This document shows positions 1 to 4,547 of a DNA stretch of 5,957 nt, piece by piece. Numbering within the stretch: the first letter of the stretch is position 1; each line of letters starts with the position of its first letter. Position numbers and translations under genes: made by a program. The stretch comes from Oscillospiraceae bacterium (GTDB taxonomy: Bacteria > Bacillota > Clostridia > Oscillospirales > Acutalibacteraceae): positions 1 to 5,957 of the forward strand of contig CADBMQ010000202.1 in the NCBI GenBank assembly GCA_902795765.1, given 5' to 3'. The notes below the pieces were generated by a model. That model was not told the DNA's origin. It was given only the letters and a program-made list of their open reading frames with translations, and ran no database searches.

Positions 1-509
1 AACTTATCAAGCGACTTTGTGCCGCCTTTTTTCTGATGTGGCTCTGCACCGTGAATGTTAGGCGAAACATCTTCGTCATTGACTGCTTCGAGCAGAGCAG
101 ATGCAATTTCTTTCGCATTAGCACCGAGTTGCTCGATAAATCTGTTAGCATAGTTGCCTTCTTGCAAAACAGCAAGCAAAAGCGGAATAGAGCCGACTGC
201 CATCATATTCATTGAACGTGCAAATTCAAGCGACACTTCGAGTATGCGTTTGCTTGTCGGAGTTAAATCCTGTGGAGTCAATCGGATGGGATTACCTCTT
301 CCGATTTCGCTTTCGAGAAGATTTATCAAAGCATCTTCTGTGACGCCTGCCTGAGCGAGTAACTCGCTTGTGAGTGACTGCTCATCGTGAGTAAGTCCCG
401 TAAGCAAATGCTCACTGCCAATATAGTTGTGACCCAACTCTCCCGCAAGTTCAATGGCGTTGTTGAGTGCGTTGTTTGCATCGTTTGTAAAGCCGTTGAA
501 TCTATACAT
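1..509 (-). CDS. clpC: ClpC, AAA+ protease unfoldase (partial, N-terminal domain only)
   Basis: This is the N-terminal 169 codons of the Hsp100 unfoldase that feeds substrates to ClpP in the cytoplasm; the two AAA+ modules lie beyond the left edge. The translation starts MYRFNGFTNDANNAL and shows two Clp-N repeats: the first around residues 5-65 with GHNYIGSEHLL, the second around residues 80-142. A linker (SPNIHGAEPHQKKGGTKSLDK) then leads towards the first ATPase module. ATG at 507-509 is chosen because AAGGAG (complement of 519-524) sits 9 nt upstream. It is last in the ctsR-mcsA-mcsB-clpC order, 25 nt after mcsB. In the family, the N domain binds phosphoarginine made by McsB through two Glu-containing pockets. 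The first Glu is present (E33), but the second repeat reads GSIPLLL where GTEHILL is usual. Identity as ClpC rather than ClpB or ClpE rests mainly on the operon context. Confidence 0.95.
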   Translation of the reverse strand, partial: MYRFNGFTNDANNALNNAIELAGELGHNYIGSEHLLTGLTHDEQSLTSELLAQAGVTEDALINLLESEIGRGNPIRLTPQDLTPTSKRILEVSLEFARSMNMMAVGSIPLLLAVLQEGNYANRFIEQLGANAKEIASALLEAVNDEDVSPNIHGAEPHQKKGGTKSLDK

Positions 510-534
510 AATAATTCACTCCTTATAGTAAAAA

Positions 535-1554
535 TTATTTTTCAAGTGTTTCACGAATAGTTCTCGCACGCAATTTGTCACGAGTTTCTTCGTCTAATGC
601 ACCACCTGCTTTAACTTGCAGTGATGCGGGTTGACATATCATAATAAGTTCGTCAATAACTTCAAGACCGACCCTGTCGAAGATTTCCATACCAATTCCA
701 AGACGCAGTTTGTCGGCAAGGTTTAAAAATTCCGCAGACGAAATCATCCTTGCACTCGACAGAACACCCCACGCACGGTAAGCCATATCTTCGAGCTTGT
801 CACGGTCGATACCCGATCTTGCCTGACGCTCACGGGCAATGATTTGCTTTGTCATATTTTCGAGATTTTCAATAGCCGAACTCTCTGAAATACCGAGAGT
901 GACTTGATTTGATAACTGATACATCGAGCATTTAACAGTACTGCCTTCACCGAATGTACCACGCATAGTGAGTCCGATTTTGGATATGGTGTTGCCGAGC
1001 GGATTTATTGCACCCATAGTTTCAAGTGCAGGAATATGGAGCATTGCACAGGCACGCATACCCGTTCCGAGATTAGTCGGACATTCGGTAAGGTAGCCCA
1101 ACTCGCTGTCAAAAGCAAAGTTAAGTGACTTATCAAGCAAACTATCAATCTCGTTTGCGATTTTGTATGCAGTTTTGAGTTCAAGACCTGATGTCAAAAC
1201 CTGAATACGAACGTGGTCCTCCTCGTTAATCATTATTGACACAGTTTCATCCTCTGTAATCAATGCGGCTCTGCCTTGACCGTTTTCTGCGAAATCGGGA
1301 CTGATTAAATGACGCTCAACCATAGAATATGCGTTAATTCTTGAAATCTTGTCCATATCGTAGAAAACAAATTTATTTTTCCATTTCGAGCGAGATTTCG
1401 TTATTGCATCGGAAACTTTTTGGATAACCTCGTATTTCTGTTCGGAGGTCATCTTGTTAGGGAAGGGATAGCCGTTCAAATTTCGTGCAAGACGAATTCG
1501 TGACGAAACGACAATATCACGCTCACTTCCGTCGTTCATATACCACTTATTCAT
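535..1554 (-). CDS. mcsB: McsB, protein-arginine kinase
   Basis: This enzyme phosphorylates arginine side chains, marking proteins for ClpC-ClpP and inactivating the repressor CtsR. It has a guanido/phosphagen-kinase fold of 339 residues, close to the family length. Visible motifs are VVSSRIRLARNL (15-26, nucleotide-binding arginines), the NEEDHVRIQ catalytic acidic loop (110-118), TECPTNLGTGMRA around the conserved cysteine (157-169, C159) and GEGSTVKCSMYQLSNQ (203-217). RDKLRA (325-330) matches the RDxxRA motif known in bacterial McsB for allosteric phosphoarginine binding. ATG at 1552-1554 is chosen over an upstream in-frame start because it matches the family N-terminus MNKWY and has AAGGAGG (complement of 1564-1570) 9 nt upstream. 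Its first 8 nt overlap the end of mcsA, suggesting translational coupling. All key residues appear intact. Confidence 0.97.
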   Translation of the reverse strand: MNKWYMNDGSERDIVVSSRIRLARNLNGYPFPNKMTSEQKYEVIQKVSDAITKSRSKWKNKFVFYDMDKISRINAYSMVERHLISPDFAENGQGRAALITEDETVSIMINEEDHVRIQVLTSGLELKTAYKIANEIDSLLDKSLNFAFDSELGYLTECPTNLGTGMRACAMLHIPALETMGAINPLGNTISKIGLTMRGTFGEGSTVKCSMYQLSNQVTLGISESSAIENLENMTKQIIARERQARSGIDRDKLEDMAYRAWGVLSSARMISSAEFLNLADKLRLGIGMEIFDRVGLEVIDELIMICQPASLQVKAGGALDEETRDKLRARTIRETLEK

Positions 1555-2047
1555 TCGGCTGTTCCTCCTTTTTCGCTTCGATAAGTTTAATTTGATCACG
1601 CAATTTTGCCGCTTGTTCATAGTCCTCACGGCCAACAGCCTCATCAAGCTCTGCTTTCAACTTATCAACTTCGTATTCATCACGAACTTCTTCGAAAGCA
1701 GTCTTCGGCACTTTTCCAATATGGCGGGTTTTTCCGTGCATACGGCGGAGAGAGGGCAAAAGCTCCTCTCTGAAAGTGTCGTAGCAATCGGGGCAACCAA
1801 GTCTGCCACGCTTTGCAATTTGGTCGAATGTGCTATCGCAGCTCGGACAAACTTTTGCTTTGTGGACTTCGGGCAGATGACTTTCAAACATAGACGACCA
1901 AAAATCGCTCATATCGAACGGATTAAATCCCGACATTCCAAGTTTTGCCGCACATTCGGGGCAGAGATGATATTCGGCAGTTTTGCCGTTTATAGTTTGC
2001 TTGATGTGAGTTGTTGCCTGTCTTTTTCCGCAGTTTTCACATAACAT
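1547..2047 (-). CDS. mcsA: McsA, zinc-binding activator of McsB
   Basis: This is the partner that stimulates McsB kinase activity and helps control CtsR. The 166-residue protein has four CxxC pairs: C3/C6, C29/C32, C67/C70 and C85/C88, the last two enclosing a loop ending GRLGCPDC. A C-terminal UvrB/UvrC (UVR) helical motif spans about residues 126-160 and includes YEQAAKLRDQIK. This is the complete standard McsA architecture. ATG at 2045-2047 is preferred because it gives the family start MLCENCG and lies 9 nt after AAAGGA (complement of 2057-2062); the in-frame ATG at 2056 would leave no spacing. It lies 20 nt downstream of ctsR and overlaps mcsB by 8 nt. In the family, the CxxC clusters bind zinc and respond to thiol oxidation and heavy metals. 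Confidence 0.96.
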   Translation of the reverse strand: MLCENCGKRQATTHIKQTINGKTAEYHLCPECAAKLGMSGFNPFDMSDFWSSMFESHLPEVHKAKVCPSCDSTFDQIAKRGRLGCPDCYDTFREELLPSLRRMHGKTRHIGKVPKTAFEEVRDEYEVDKLKAELDEAVGREDYEQAAKLRDQIKLIEAKKEEQPNE

Positions 2048-2067
2048 AGTAATCATTCCTTTCTCTA

Positions 2068-2520
2068 TTAAACACAAGCGATAAGCATCTGCTTTAAAAT
2101 ACTTGCACGAAGTTGGTTTCGTATATTTGACGGCACGCAAGCATAACACTTGTCAGATACTGCCGTATTTATAAGTATGGCAGTCGGAGTGTCAATTAGT
2201 CCTTGTGCCAGTAGATTTTCGATAAGCACACGAGCGGTGTTAAGACCAATCTCGTCACCAATGGAGTTAATAAGGTGCATCAAAGCACTCGAACGGTCAA
2301 CCTTAATTCTGCGAATACGAATGTAACCGCCACCGCCACGCTTACTCTCAACAATGTACCCTTGTTCTGGTGTAAATCGGGAAGCGATAACGTAGTTTAT
2401 CTGGCTCGGCACACAACCAAAAACCGATGCAAGTTCGTTTCGTTTTATTTCTGCAAGACCTTCTTGCGACTCACTCAGCATCTGCATAATAGCCTCTGTA
2501 ATAACGTCGCTCATTCTCAT
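2068..2520 (-). CDS. ctsR: CtsR, class III stress gene repressor
   Basis: This dimeric winged-helix repressor controls clp genes and its own operon. The 150-residue protein contains EIKRNELA and FGCVPSQINYVIASRFT (about 24-50, the HTH), then YIVESKRGGGGYIRI (55-69). That segment is the wing and glycine loop that acts as heat sensor, with the arginine (R61) corresponding to the one targeted by McsB in Bacillus. The C-terminal dimerisation/McsB-interaction domain follows. ATG at 2518-2520 has AAAGGAG (complement of 2530-2536) 9 nt upstream; a second Met two codons later is less well placed. It is the first gene of the operon and is preceded by a promoter overlapped by a consensus CtsR box, so autoregulation is expected. 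One oddity is a CYAC cysteine pair (C125/C128) plus C149, absent from the Bacillus subtilis protein as I recall it. Confidence 0.97.
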   Translation of the reverse strand: MRMSDVITEAIMQMLSESQEGLAEIKRNELASVFGCVPSQINYVIASRFTPEQGYIVESKRGGGGYIRIRRIKVDRSSALMHLINSIGDEIGLNTARVLIENLLAQGLIDTPTAILINTAVSDKCYACVPSNIRNQLRASILKQMLIACV

Positions 2521-2552
2521 GTTTTACAACTCCTTTTGTTTTGCTTGATTGT

Positions 2553-2581
2553 ATTATAATTCAAAGGTCAAAGAAAGTCAA
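2553..2581 (-). promoter_or_regulatory. Sigma-A-type promoter of ctsR-mcsA-mcsB-clpC
   Basis: On the minus strand, TTGACT (-35, complement of 2576-2581) and TATAAT (-10, complement of 2553-2558) are separated by exactly 17 nt. The -10 ends 32 nt before the ctsR start codon, leaving room for a short leader and the AAAGGAG site. No other good promoter was seen inside the tightly packed operon, so this probably drives all four genes. Confidence 0.88.
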
Positions 2582-2582
2582 A
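2566..2582. promoter_or_regulatory. CtsR operator (tandem heptad)
   Basis: GGTCAAA (2566-2572), three bases GAA, then AGTCAAA (2576-2582) fits the known CtsR consensus RGTCAAA-NAN-RGTCAAA in every defined position. It overlaps the -35 and most of the spacer of the ctsR promoter, where bound repressor would block RNA polymerase. Assignment rests on the consensus match plus the adjacent ctsR gene. Confidence 0.93.
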
Positions 2583-2583
2583 G

Positions 2584-2603
2584 TCTAATTTGGTCAAATT
2601 AGA
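2584..2603. repeat. Perfect 9-bp inverted repeat upstream of ctsR promoter
   Basis: TCTAATTTG (2584-2592) and CAAATTAGA (2595-2603) are exact reverse complements around a 2-bp centre. The element lies two bases upstream of the ctsR -35/operator, on the outer side. It also contains one CtsR-like heptad (GGTCAAA, 2592-2598). It could be an operator for a second dyad-binding regulator or part of an extended CtsR platform. No regulator is assignable. Confidence 0.6.
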
Positions 2604-2678
2604 GCGTTTAACCAAACTAAAACACAAAAAATCTCTTGTTTTCTCACGAATACTAACTTTTTCTCGATTTTTCAAAAA

Positions 2679-2692
2679 AGTCAAAAGTCAAA
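2679..2692. promoter_or_regulatory. CtsR-like heptad pair without spacer
   Basis: AGTCAAA occurs twice back to back (2679-2685 and 2686-2692). The heptad is the CtsR half-site, but the usual 3-bp gap between halves is missing, so binding is uncertain. The pair lies 26 nt upstream of the TATAAT of the small Cys/Gly-rich gene, where a repressor or activator could influence that promoter. Confidence 0.35.
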
Positions 2693-2717
2693 CTGTAACC
2701 AAAATATATAACTTCCG

Positions 2718-2723
2718 TATAAT
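2718..2723 (+). promoter_or_regulatory. Probable -10 element of the small Cys/Gly-rich gene
   Basis: TATAAT lies 25 nt upstream of the start codon. The -35 is poor: TGTAAC at 2694-2699 with an 18-nt spacer is the nearest candidate. The promoter may therefore need an activator or another sigma factor. The identity of the sigma factor cannot be read from this sequence. Confidence 0.5.
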
Positions 2724-2748
2724 GATATTGACAGAAGGGAGGAGAATT

Positions 2749-2868
2749 ATGAGCTGCTTCAATTTTGGTTCTGGCAACGGTTGCTGCGAGTGGATTATCG
2801 TTTTAATCCTCATCTGCATCCTTTGCGGTGATAACAATAACGGATGCGGTTGCGGTTGTGGCAACTAA
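2749..2868 (+). CDS. Small Cys/Gly-rich single-pass membrane protein
   Basis: This is a 39-residue protein of unknown function, divergent from ctsR. The N-terminus (MSCFNFGSGNGCCEW) is polar with three cysteines. Residues 16-26 (IIVLILICILC) form one short hydrophobic helix. The tail is GDNNN followed by GCGCGCGN, a Gly-Cys repeat. ATG at 2749-2751 is chosen because GGGAGGAG (2737-2744) precedes it closely; an in-frame upstream extension to 2590 would run through the promoter region and lacks an SD. A strong terminator follows 16 nt after the stop, so it is a one-gene transcript. The architecture (polar/Cys patch, one helix, Gly-rich tail) resembles the tiny YjcZ-like and 'high-cysteine' proteins annotated in Firmicutes, some linked to sporulation. 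That link is only by resemblance. Reading frame, SD, terminator and composition make a real gene likely. Confidence 0.78.
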   Translation: MSCFNFGSGNGCCEWIIVLILICILCGDNNNGCGCGCGN

Positions 2869-2884
2869 AAATACGTAATCTCAA

Positions 2885-2914
2885 AAAAGAGCGTTCAGAA
2901 ATGAACGCTCTTTT
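2885..2914 (+). terminator. Rho-independent terminator of the small Cys/Gly-rich gene
   Basis: A 13-bp perfect stem pairs 2885-2897 with 2902-2914 (core GAGCGTTCA / TGAACGCTC) around a GAAA tetraloop. Its 3' arm ends in TTTT, followed by GCTTAT. It is positioned just after the stop codon at 2866-2868. The A-run on the 5' side means it could also work in the opposite direction. Confidence 0.9.
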
Positions 2915-2925
2915 GCTTATAACAG

Positions 2926-2957
2926 AAAAATCGGATAACCTAAGTTACCCGATTTTT
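2926..2957 (-). terminator. Second terminator-like hairpin, probably bidirectional
   Basis: The arms 2926-2939 and 2944-2957 (AAAAATCGG... / ...CCGATTTTT) pair over 14 positions with a 4-nt loop. One position (2935/2948) is an A.C mismatch in plus-strand RNA but a G.U wobble in minus-strand RNA. The hairpin is therefore tighter for leftward transcription. Both directions end in five U. The likely role is to stop leftward transcripts from the immA side before they run antisense into the small Cys/Gly gene. Confidence 0.65.
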
Positions 2958-2973
2958 CCGAAAAACAAATAAT

Positions 2974-3015
2974 AAGAGGAGATGTTATGTTAAAAAGATA
3001 AATCTTTTAAACATC
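2974..3015 (+). other. SD-equipped tiny ORF (MLKR) within a predicted hairpin
   Basis: AAGAGGAG (2974-2981) is followed 5 nt later by ATG TTA AAA AGA TAA (2987-3001), a four-residue ORF. The same bases can fold: GATGT (2981-2985) pairs with ACATC (3011-3015), and TTAAAAAGA (2990-2998) pairs with TCTTTTAA (3003-3010) with one bulge, enclosing the start codon. It could be a leader peptide, the relic of a lost gene's start, or chance. No downstream rightward gene follows until 4117. Confidence 0.3.
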
Positions 3016-3025
3016 AAGTTTGAGT

Positions 3026-3067
3026 TGGTCGGTCGTGGATTAAAACGACCGACCATTGCAATTTTTT
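3026..3067 (+). terminator. Strong hairpin with downstream T tract
   Basis: TGGTCGGTCGT (3026-3036) and ACGACCGACCA (3045-3055) are a perfect 11-bp GC-rich stem with an 8-nt loop. Six bases later comes a run of six T (3062-3067). The gap between stem and T run is longer than in a classical terminator. A second inverted repeat overlaps: TTGCAAT (3056-3062) with ATTGCAA (3088-3094), around a segment with GGGGG and a second T6. It may be the 3' end of an unannotated rightward small RNA. Confidence 0.5.
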
Positions 3068-3176
3068 ATCTTTGGGGGAGATTTTTTATTGCAAGTTAAT
3101 AATAGCATATAAATATGAATAAATCATTAAGCTAATTTAAAGAATAAAAAAATCTTTTTAAATAACGTGTCGACAG

Positions 3177-3581
3177 CTAATTATTTTTGTAATATTCAAT
3201 CGCATCAGCCATAAATTCGTCGGTGACATTGAAGCGTTCGGCAAGTTCCCAAACGCTTGTATCCCCGTTTTTGATAAGATTTTGCAGTTCTTTTTTGTCA
3301 ACAAGCAGACGATACGCAAAAATATTCGCACGTCGCTCCGATCGTCTGCGTTCACAAATATCTGTCCCCTCTCCATAGAAACCACCTGCAAGACAATGTC
3401 CGAGTTCGTGAGCGAGTTGCACACGCTCCTCGGCGGTGGTGTTTTGGGTAAATGGATTCATCGCAATAAAGCAATGACCGTTCTCATCGCAAACCGACAA
3501 ACTTTTGCAATTGAGCATTTTAAAACAGTTGACAACAACACCGTTATGACCGGCATACTCGTAAAGGTCGTTCAAATCCAT
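3177..3581 (-). CDS. ImmA/IrrE-family metallopeptidase of the phage switch
   Basis: This is a zinc metallopeptidase of the ImmA/IrrE (DUF955) family, 134 residues. QLAHELGHCLAGG contains the HExxH zinc site (H58, E59, H62). SERRANIFAYRLLV follows about 20 residues later, supplying the likely third ligand E82 and the helix typical of the family. It lies 20 nt downstream of the Xre-type repressor gene and is presumably co-transcribed with it. In ICEBs1, ImmA cleaves the partner repressor ImmR to trigger induction, so the same role is inferred here. ATG at 3579-3581 is chosen because GGAGGG (complement of 3588-3593) lies 6 nt upstream; a TTG two codons earlier would abut that SD. No membrane segment is seen. 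Which phage protein or stress activates it is not visible. PBSX encodes a comparable metallopeptidase (XkdA) beside its repressor. Confidence 0.9.
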   Translation of the reverse strand: MDLNDLYEYAGHNGVVVNCFKMLNCKSLSVCDENGHCFIAMNPFTQNTTAEERVQLAHELGHCLAGGFYGEGTDICERRRSERRANIFAYRLLVDKKELQNLIKNGDTSVWELAERFNVTDEFMADAIEYYKNN

Positions 3582-3601
3582 TCGCAACCCTCCAAACAGT
3601 T

Positions 3602-3931
3602 TTATTTGTCTTGCATACGTTGTTGCTCTTTAATAAAACGAGCATAGCGCTTGACATCTTCAAGCATTTCATCGCTGATTTCGTCAGCGTCACCACCCCA
3701 AAGAGCAAATTTGATGTCCGAATTGCGTTCGGGCATACCGAGAAGACTGTCCGTACTCGTATTAAGCACCTGTGCGAGTTTGGCAACAGTTTCGGGATTG
3801 GGAGTTGCAAGACCACGCTCCCATTTAGCGACAGTTTGTTGAGAAGCATCAACCATTTCTGCGAGTGCTTTTTGCGAAAGACCGGCAGCCTGCCTTAACT
3901 CACGCAAACGCAAACTGAACATTTCGTTCAT
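3602..3931 (-). CDS. Xre/CI-type HTH repressor (ImmR-like)
   Basis: This 109-residue DNA-binding protein carries a Cro/C1-type HTH at about residues 6-60: LRLRELRQAAGLSQKALAEMV, then SQQTVAKWERGLATPNPETVAKLAQVL. A charged helical tail (DADEISDEMLEDVKRYARFIKEQQR) follows. It lacks a LexA/CI-type self-cleaving peptidase domain, which fits control by the separate metallopeptidase encoded just downstream. The start ATG (3929-3931) has AAAGGA (complement of 3941-3946) 9 nt upstream. It has its own leftward promoter and faces the cro-like gene across a shared control region, so it is inferred to be the lysogeny repressor binding the GTTGT/ACAAC sites there. The family is certain from the HTH; the regulatory role rests on context. 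Confidence 0.92.
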   Translation of the reverse strand: MNEMFSLRLRELRQAAGLSQKALAEMVDASQQTVAKWERGLATPNPETVAKLAQVLNTSTDSLLGMPERNSDIKFALWGGDADEISDEMLEDVKRYARFIKEQQRMQDK

Positions 3932-3987
3932 AAAATCAAATCCTTTTTTAAGCGAAATTCCGAACCGAAAAAACGTGTTCTGACAAC

Positions 3988-4016
3988 ATTGTACTACTTA
4001 TAGTTGTAAAAGTCAA
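3988..4016 (-). promoter_or_regulatory. Leftward promoter of repressor and metallopeptidase genes
   Basis: On the minus strand, TTGACT (-35, complement of 4011-4016) and TACAAT (-10, complement of 3988-3993) are 17 nt apart. The -10 lies 56 nt before the repressor start codon. The -10 overlaps an ACAA-CA-TTGT dyad, suggesting autoregulation. Confidence 0.85.
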
Positions 4017-4038
4017 GCGAAAATATTCAAAAAAGTTG

Positions 4039-4067
4039 TTGACAACACTAAAAAGTTGTGGTATAGT
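4039..4067 (+). promoter_or_regulatory. Rightward promoter of the phage cro-terminase genes
   Basis: A perfect -35 TTGACA (4039-4044), a 17-nt spacer and TATAGT (4062-4067) form a strong promoter. The -35 sits inside GTTGT-TG-ACAAC, so repressor binding would block it. The -10 is 49 nt upstream of the cro-like start codon. Between the two lies a possible leader stem (4074-4081 with 4090-4098). Confidence 0.88.
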
Positions 4068-4116
4068 ATGCTTGCAACAACGAAACGGAGTTAGTTGCGG
4101 AAAGGGTACAACTAAA

Positions 4117-4302
4117 ATGCGTAAAATCAAACAAAAGAGAATGAATTTAGGACTAACACAAAAATATGTCGCATACAAAGTTGGAGTATCGCAACAGGCA
4201 GTTGTCAGATGGGAAAGCGGAATAACGGCGCCGAGCGCATCGCATTTGACGAAACTTGCCAAGGTCTATGAATGTTCGATCGAAGAACTTCTCGACAGTT
4301 GA
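4117..4302 (+). CDS. Cro-like HTH protein
   Basis: This 61-residue protein is essentially a single Cro/C1-type HTH domain: MNLGLTQKYVAYKVGVSQQAVVRWESG, then SHLTKLAKVYECSIEELLDS. It has no additional domain. It is the first gene rightward from the divergent control region, the classical place of Cro, so it likely antagonises the leftward repressor at shared operators. ATG at 4117-4119 is chosen because GGAAAGGG (4099-4106) lies about 10 nt upstream. A longer in-frame reading from TTG at 4036 would begin within the promoter -35 and is rejected. An ATG at codon 9 (MNLGLT) is possible but lacks an SD at good distance. Confidence 0.88.
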   Translation: MRKIKQKRMNLGLTQKYVAYKVGVSQQAVVRWESGITAPSASHLTKLAKVYECSIEELLDS

Positions 4303-4319
4303 ATTATACGCTTTTTCAA

Positions 4320-4337
4320 TGTACCTAAATCAGTACA
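4320..4337. repeat. 18-bp dyad before the zinc-ribbon gene
   Basis: TGTAC (4320-4324) and GTACA (4333-4337) are reverse complements separated by 8 bp. The dyad lies 5 nt upstream of the AAAGGA ribosome binding site at 4343-4348. Size and symmetry suit a dimeric regulator, but it is unlike the GTTGT sites upstream and no binder can be named. Confidence 0.4.
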
Positions 4338-4356
4338 GTCAGAAAGGAATGATGAT

Positions 4357-4530
4357 ATGATTTGCGTGGAATGTGCCACAAGAGAATGCAACGGTTGTAT
4401 GCGTTGCGTGGAAGACGACGGTGCGTTACATTGCGAGTTGTGCGGCGGCGTCCTTTGGGACGAGTATTACGATATAGACGGGATGCTCATCTGTCCCGAG
4501 TGTATAAACGATAGCCGCCGATTTTATTAA
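4357..4530 (+). CDS. Small zinc-ribbon-like phage protein
   Basis: This 57-residue protein has nine cysteines. The first cluster is CVECATRECNGCMRC (residues 3-17). A clear pair of knuckles follows: CELC at 26-29 and CPEC at 46-49, separated by WDEYYDIDGMLI, which together look like one four-Cys zinc ribbon. Short proteins with a CxxC...YYxIDGxxxCxxC pattern are familiar from clostridial phages, but I know of no defined function. AAAGGA (4343-4348) lies 8 nt before the ATG; an overlapping ATG at 4349 hits a stop after three codons. It lies 54 nt after the cro-like gene and 17 nt before the small terminase gene, so it is part of the rightward early/packaging transcript. Nucleic-acid binding or host-factor modulation would be plausible, as inference only. 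Confidence 0.82.
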   Translation: MICVECATRECNGCMRCVEDDGALHCELCGGVLWDEYYDIDGMLICPECINDSRRFY

Positions 4531-4547
4531 AAGAAAAGAGGTATCGT

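Larger units (their letters stand above)
2958..3176. other. Structured non-coding stretch between chromosomal and phage genes
   Basis: No convincing gene is present in the roughly 300 bases between the small Cys/Gly gene and the metallopeptidase gene. The left half contains a tiny SD-equipped ORF within a stem and a strong hairpin with a following T tract. The right half (about 3095-3176) is very AT-rich and featureless apart from a short direct repeat AGCTAATT (3130-3137 and 3175-3182, the second overlapping the end of the metallopeptidase gene). It may be a phage/chromosome junction, a small RNA locus or the remains of a deleted gene's leader. Confidence 0.5.
3983..4081. promoter_or_regulatory. 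Candidate operator region of the phage switch
   Basis: The half-site ACAAC or its complement GTTGT occurs at 3983-3987, 4003-4007, 4035-4039, 4042-4046, 4055-4059 and 4077-4081. Several combine into dyads: ACAA-CA-TTGT (3983-3992) over the leftward -10, GTTGT-TG-ACAAC (4035-4046) over the rightward -35, and ACAAC-N8-GTTGT (4042-4059) across the rightward spacer. Such repeated sites across two divergent promoters are what a CI/Cro pair would need. The true operator length and symmetry cannot be settled by eye. Confidence 0.6.

Noticed and set aside
1592..2044. 150-codon open frame on the plus strand opposite mcsA/mcsB
   Set aside because: It is antisense to well-supported conserved genes, has no SD and its translation resembles no family; it is a shadow of mcsA.
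2590..2748. N-terminal extension of the small Cys/Gly-rich gene
   Set aside because: The extended frame would cover the heptads and the TATAAT, lacks an SD, and has unrelated Lys/Phe-rich composition; the strong SD is at 2737-2744.
3130..3182. AGCTAATT direct repeat (3130-3137, 3175-3182) as an attachment site
   Set aside because: Eight AT-rich bases 45 nt apart are easily expected by chance, and an att pair should flank the whole element.
3282..3647. 121-codon plus-strand frame opposite the metallopeptidase and repressor genes
   Set aside because: It is antisense to genes with clear HExxH and HTH motifs, with no ribosome binding site or recognisable domain.
3962..3980. GAAC...GTTC as a LexA (SOS) box near the repressor promoter
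   Set aside because: The halves are separated by 11 bases instead of the 4 required for the Gram-positive LexA box.
4036..4116. Extended start of the cro-like gene at TTG 4036
   Set aside because: The TTG overlaps the promoter -35, so it could not be within the transcript from that promoter.
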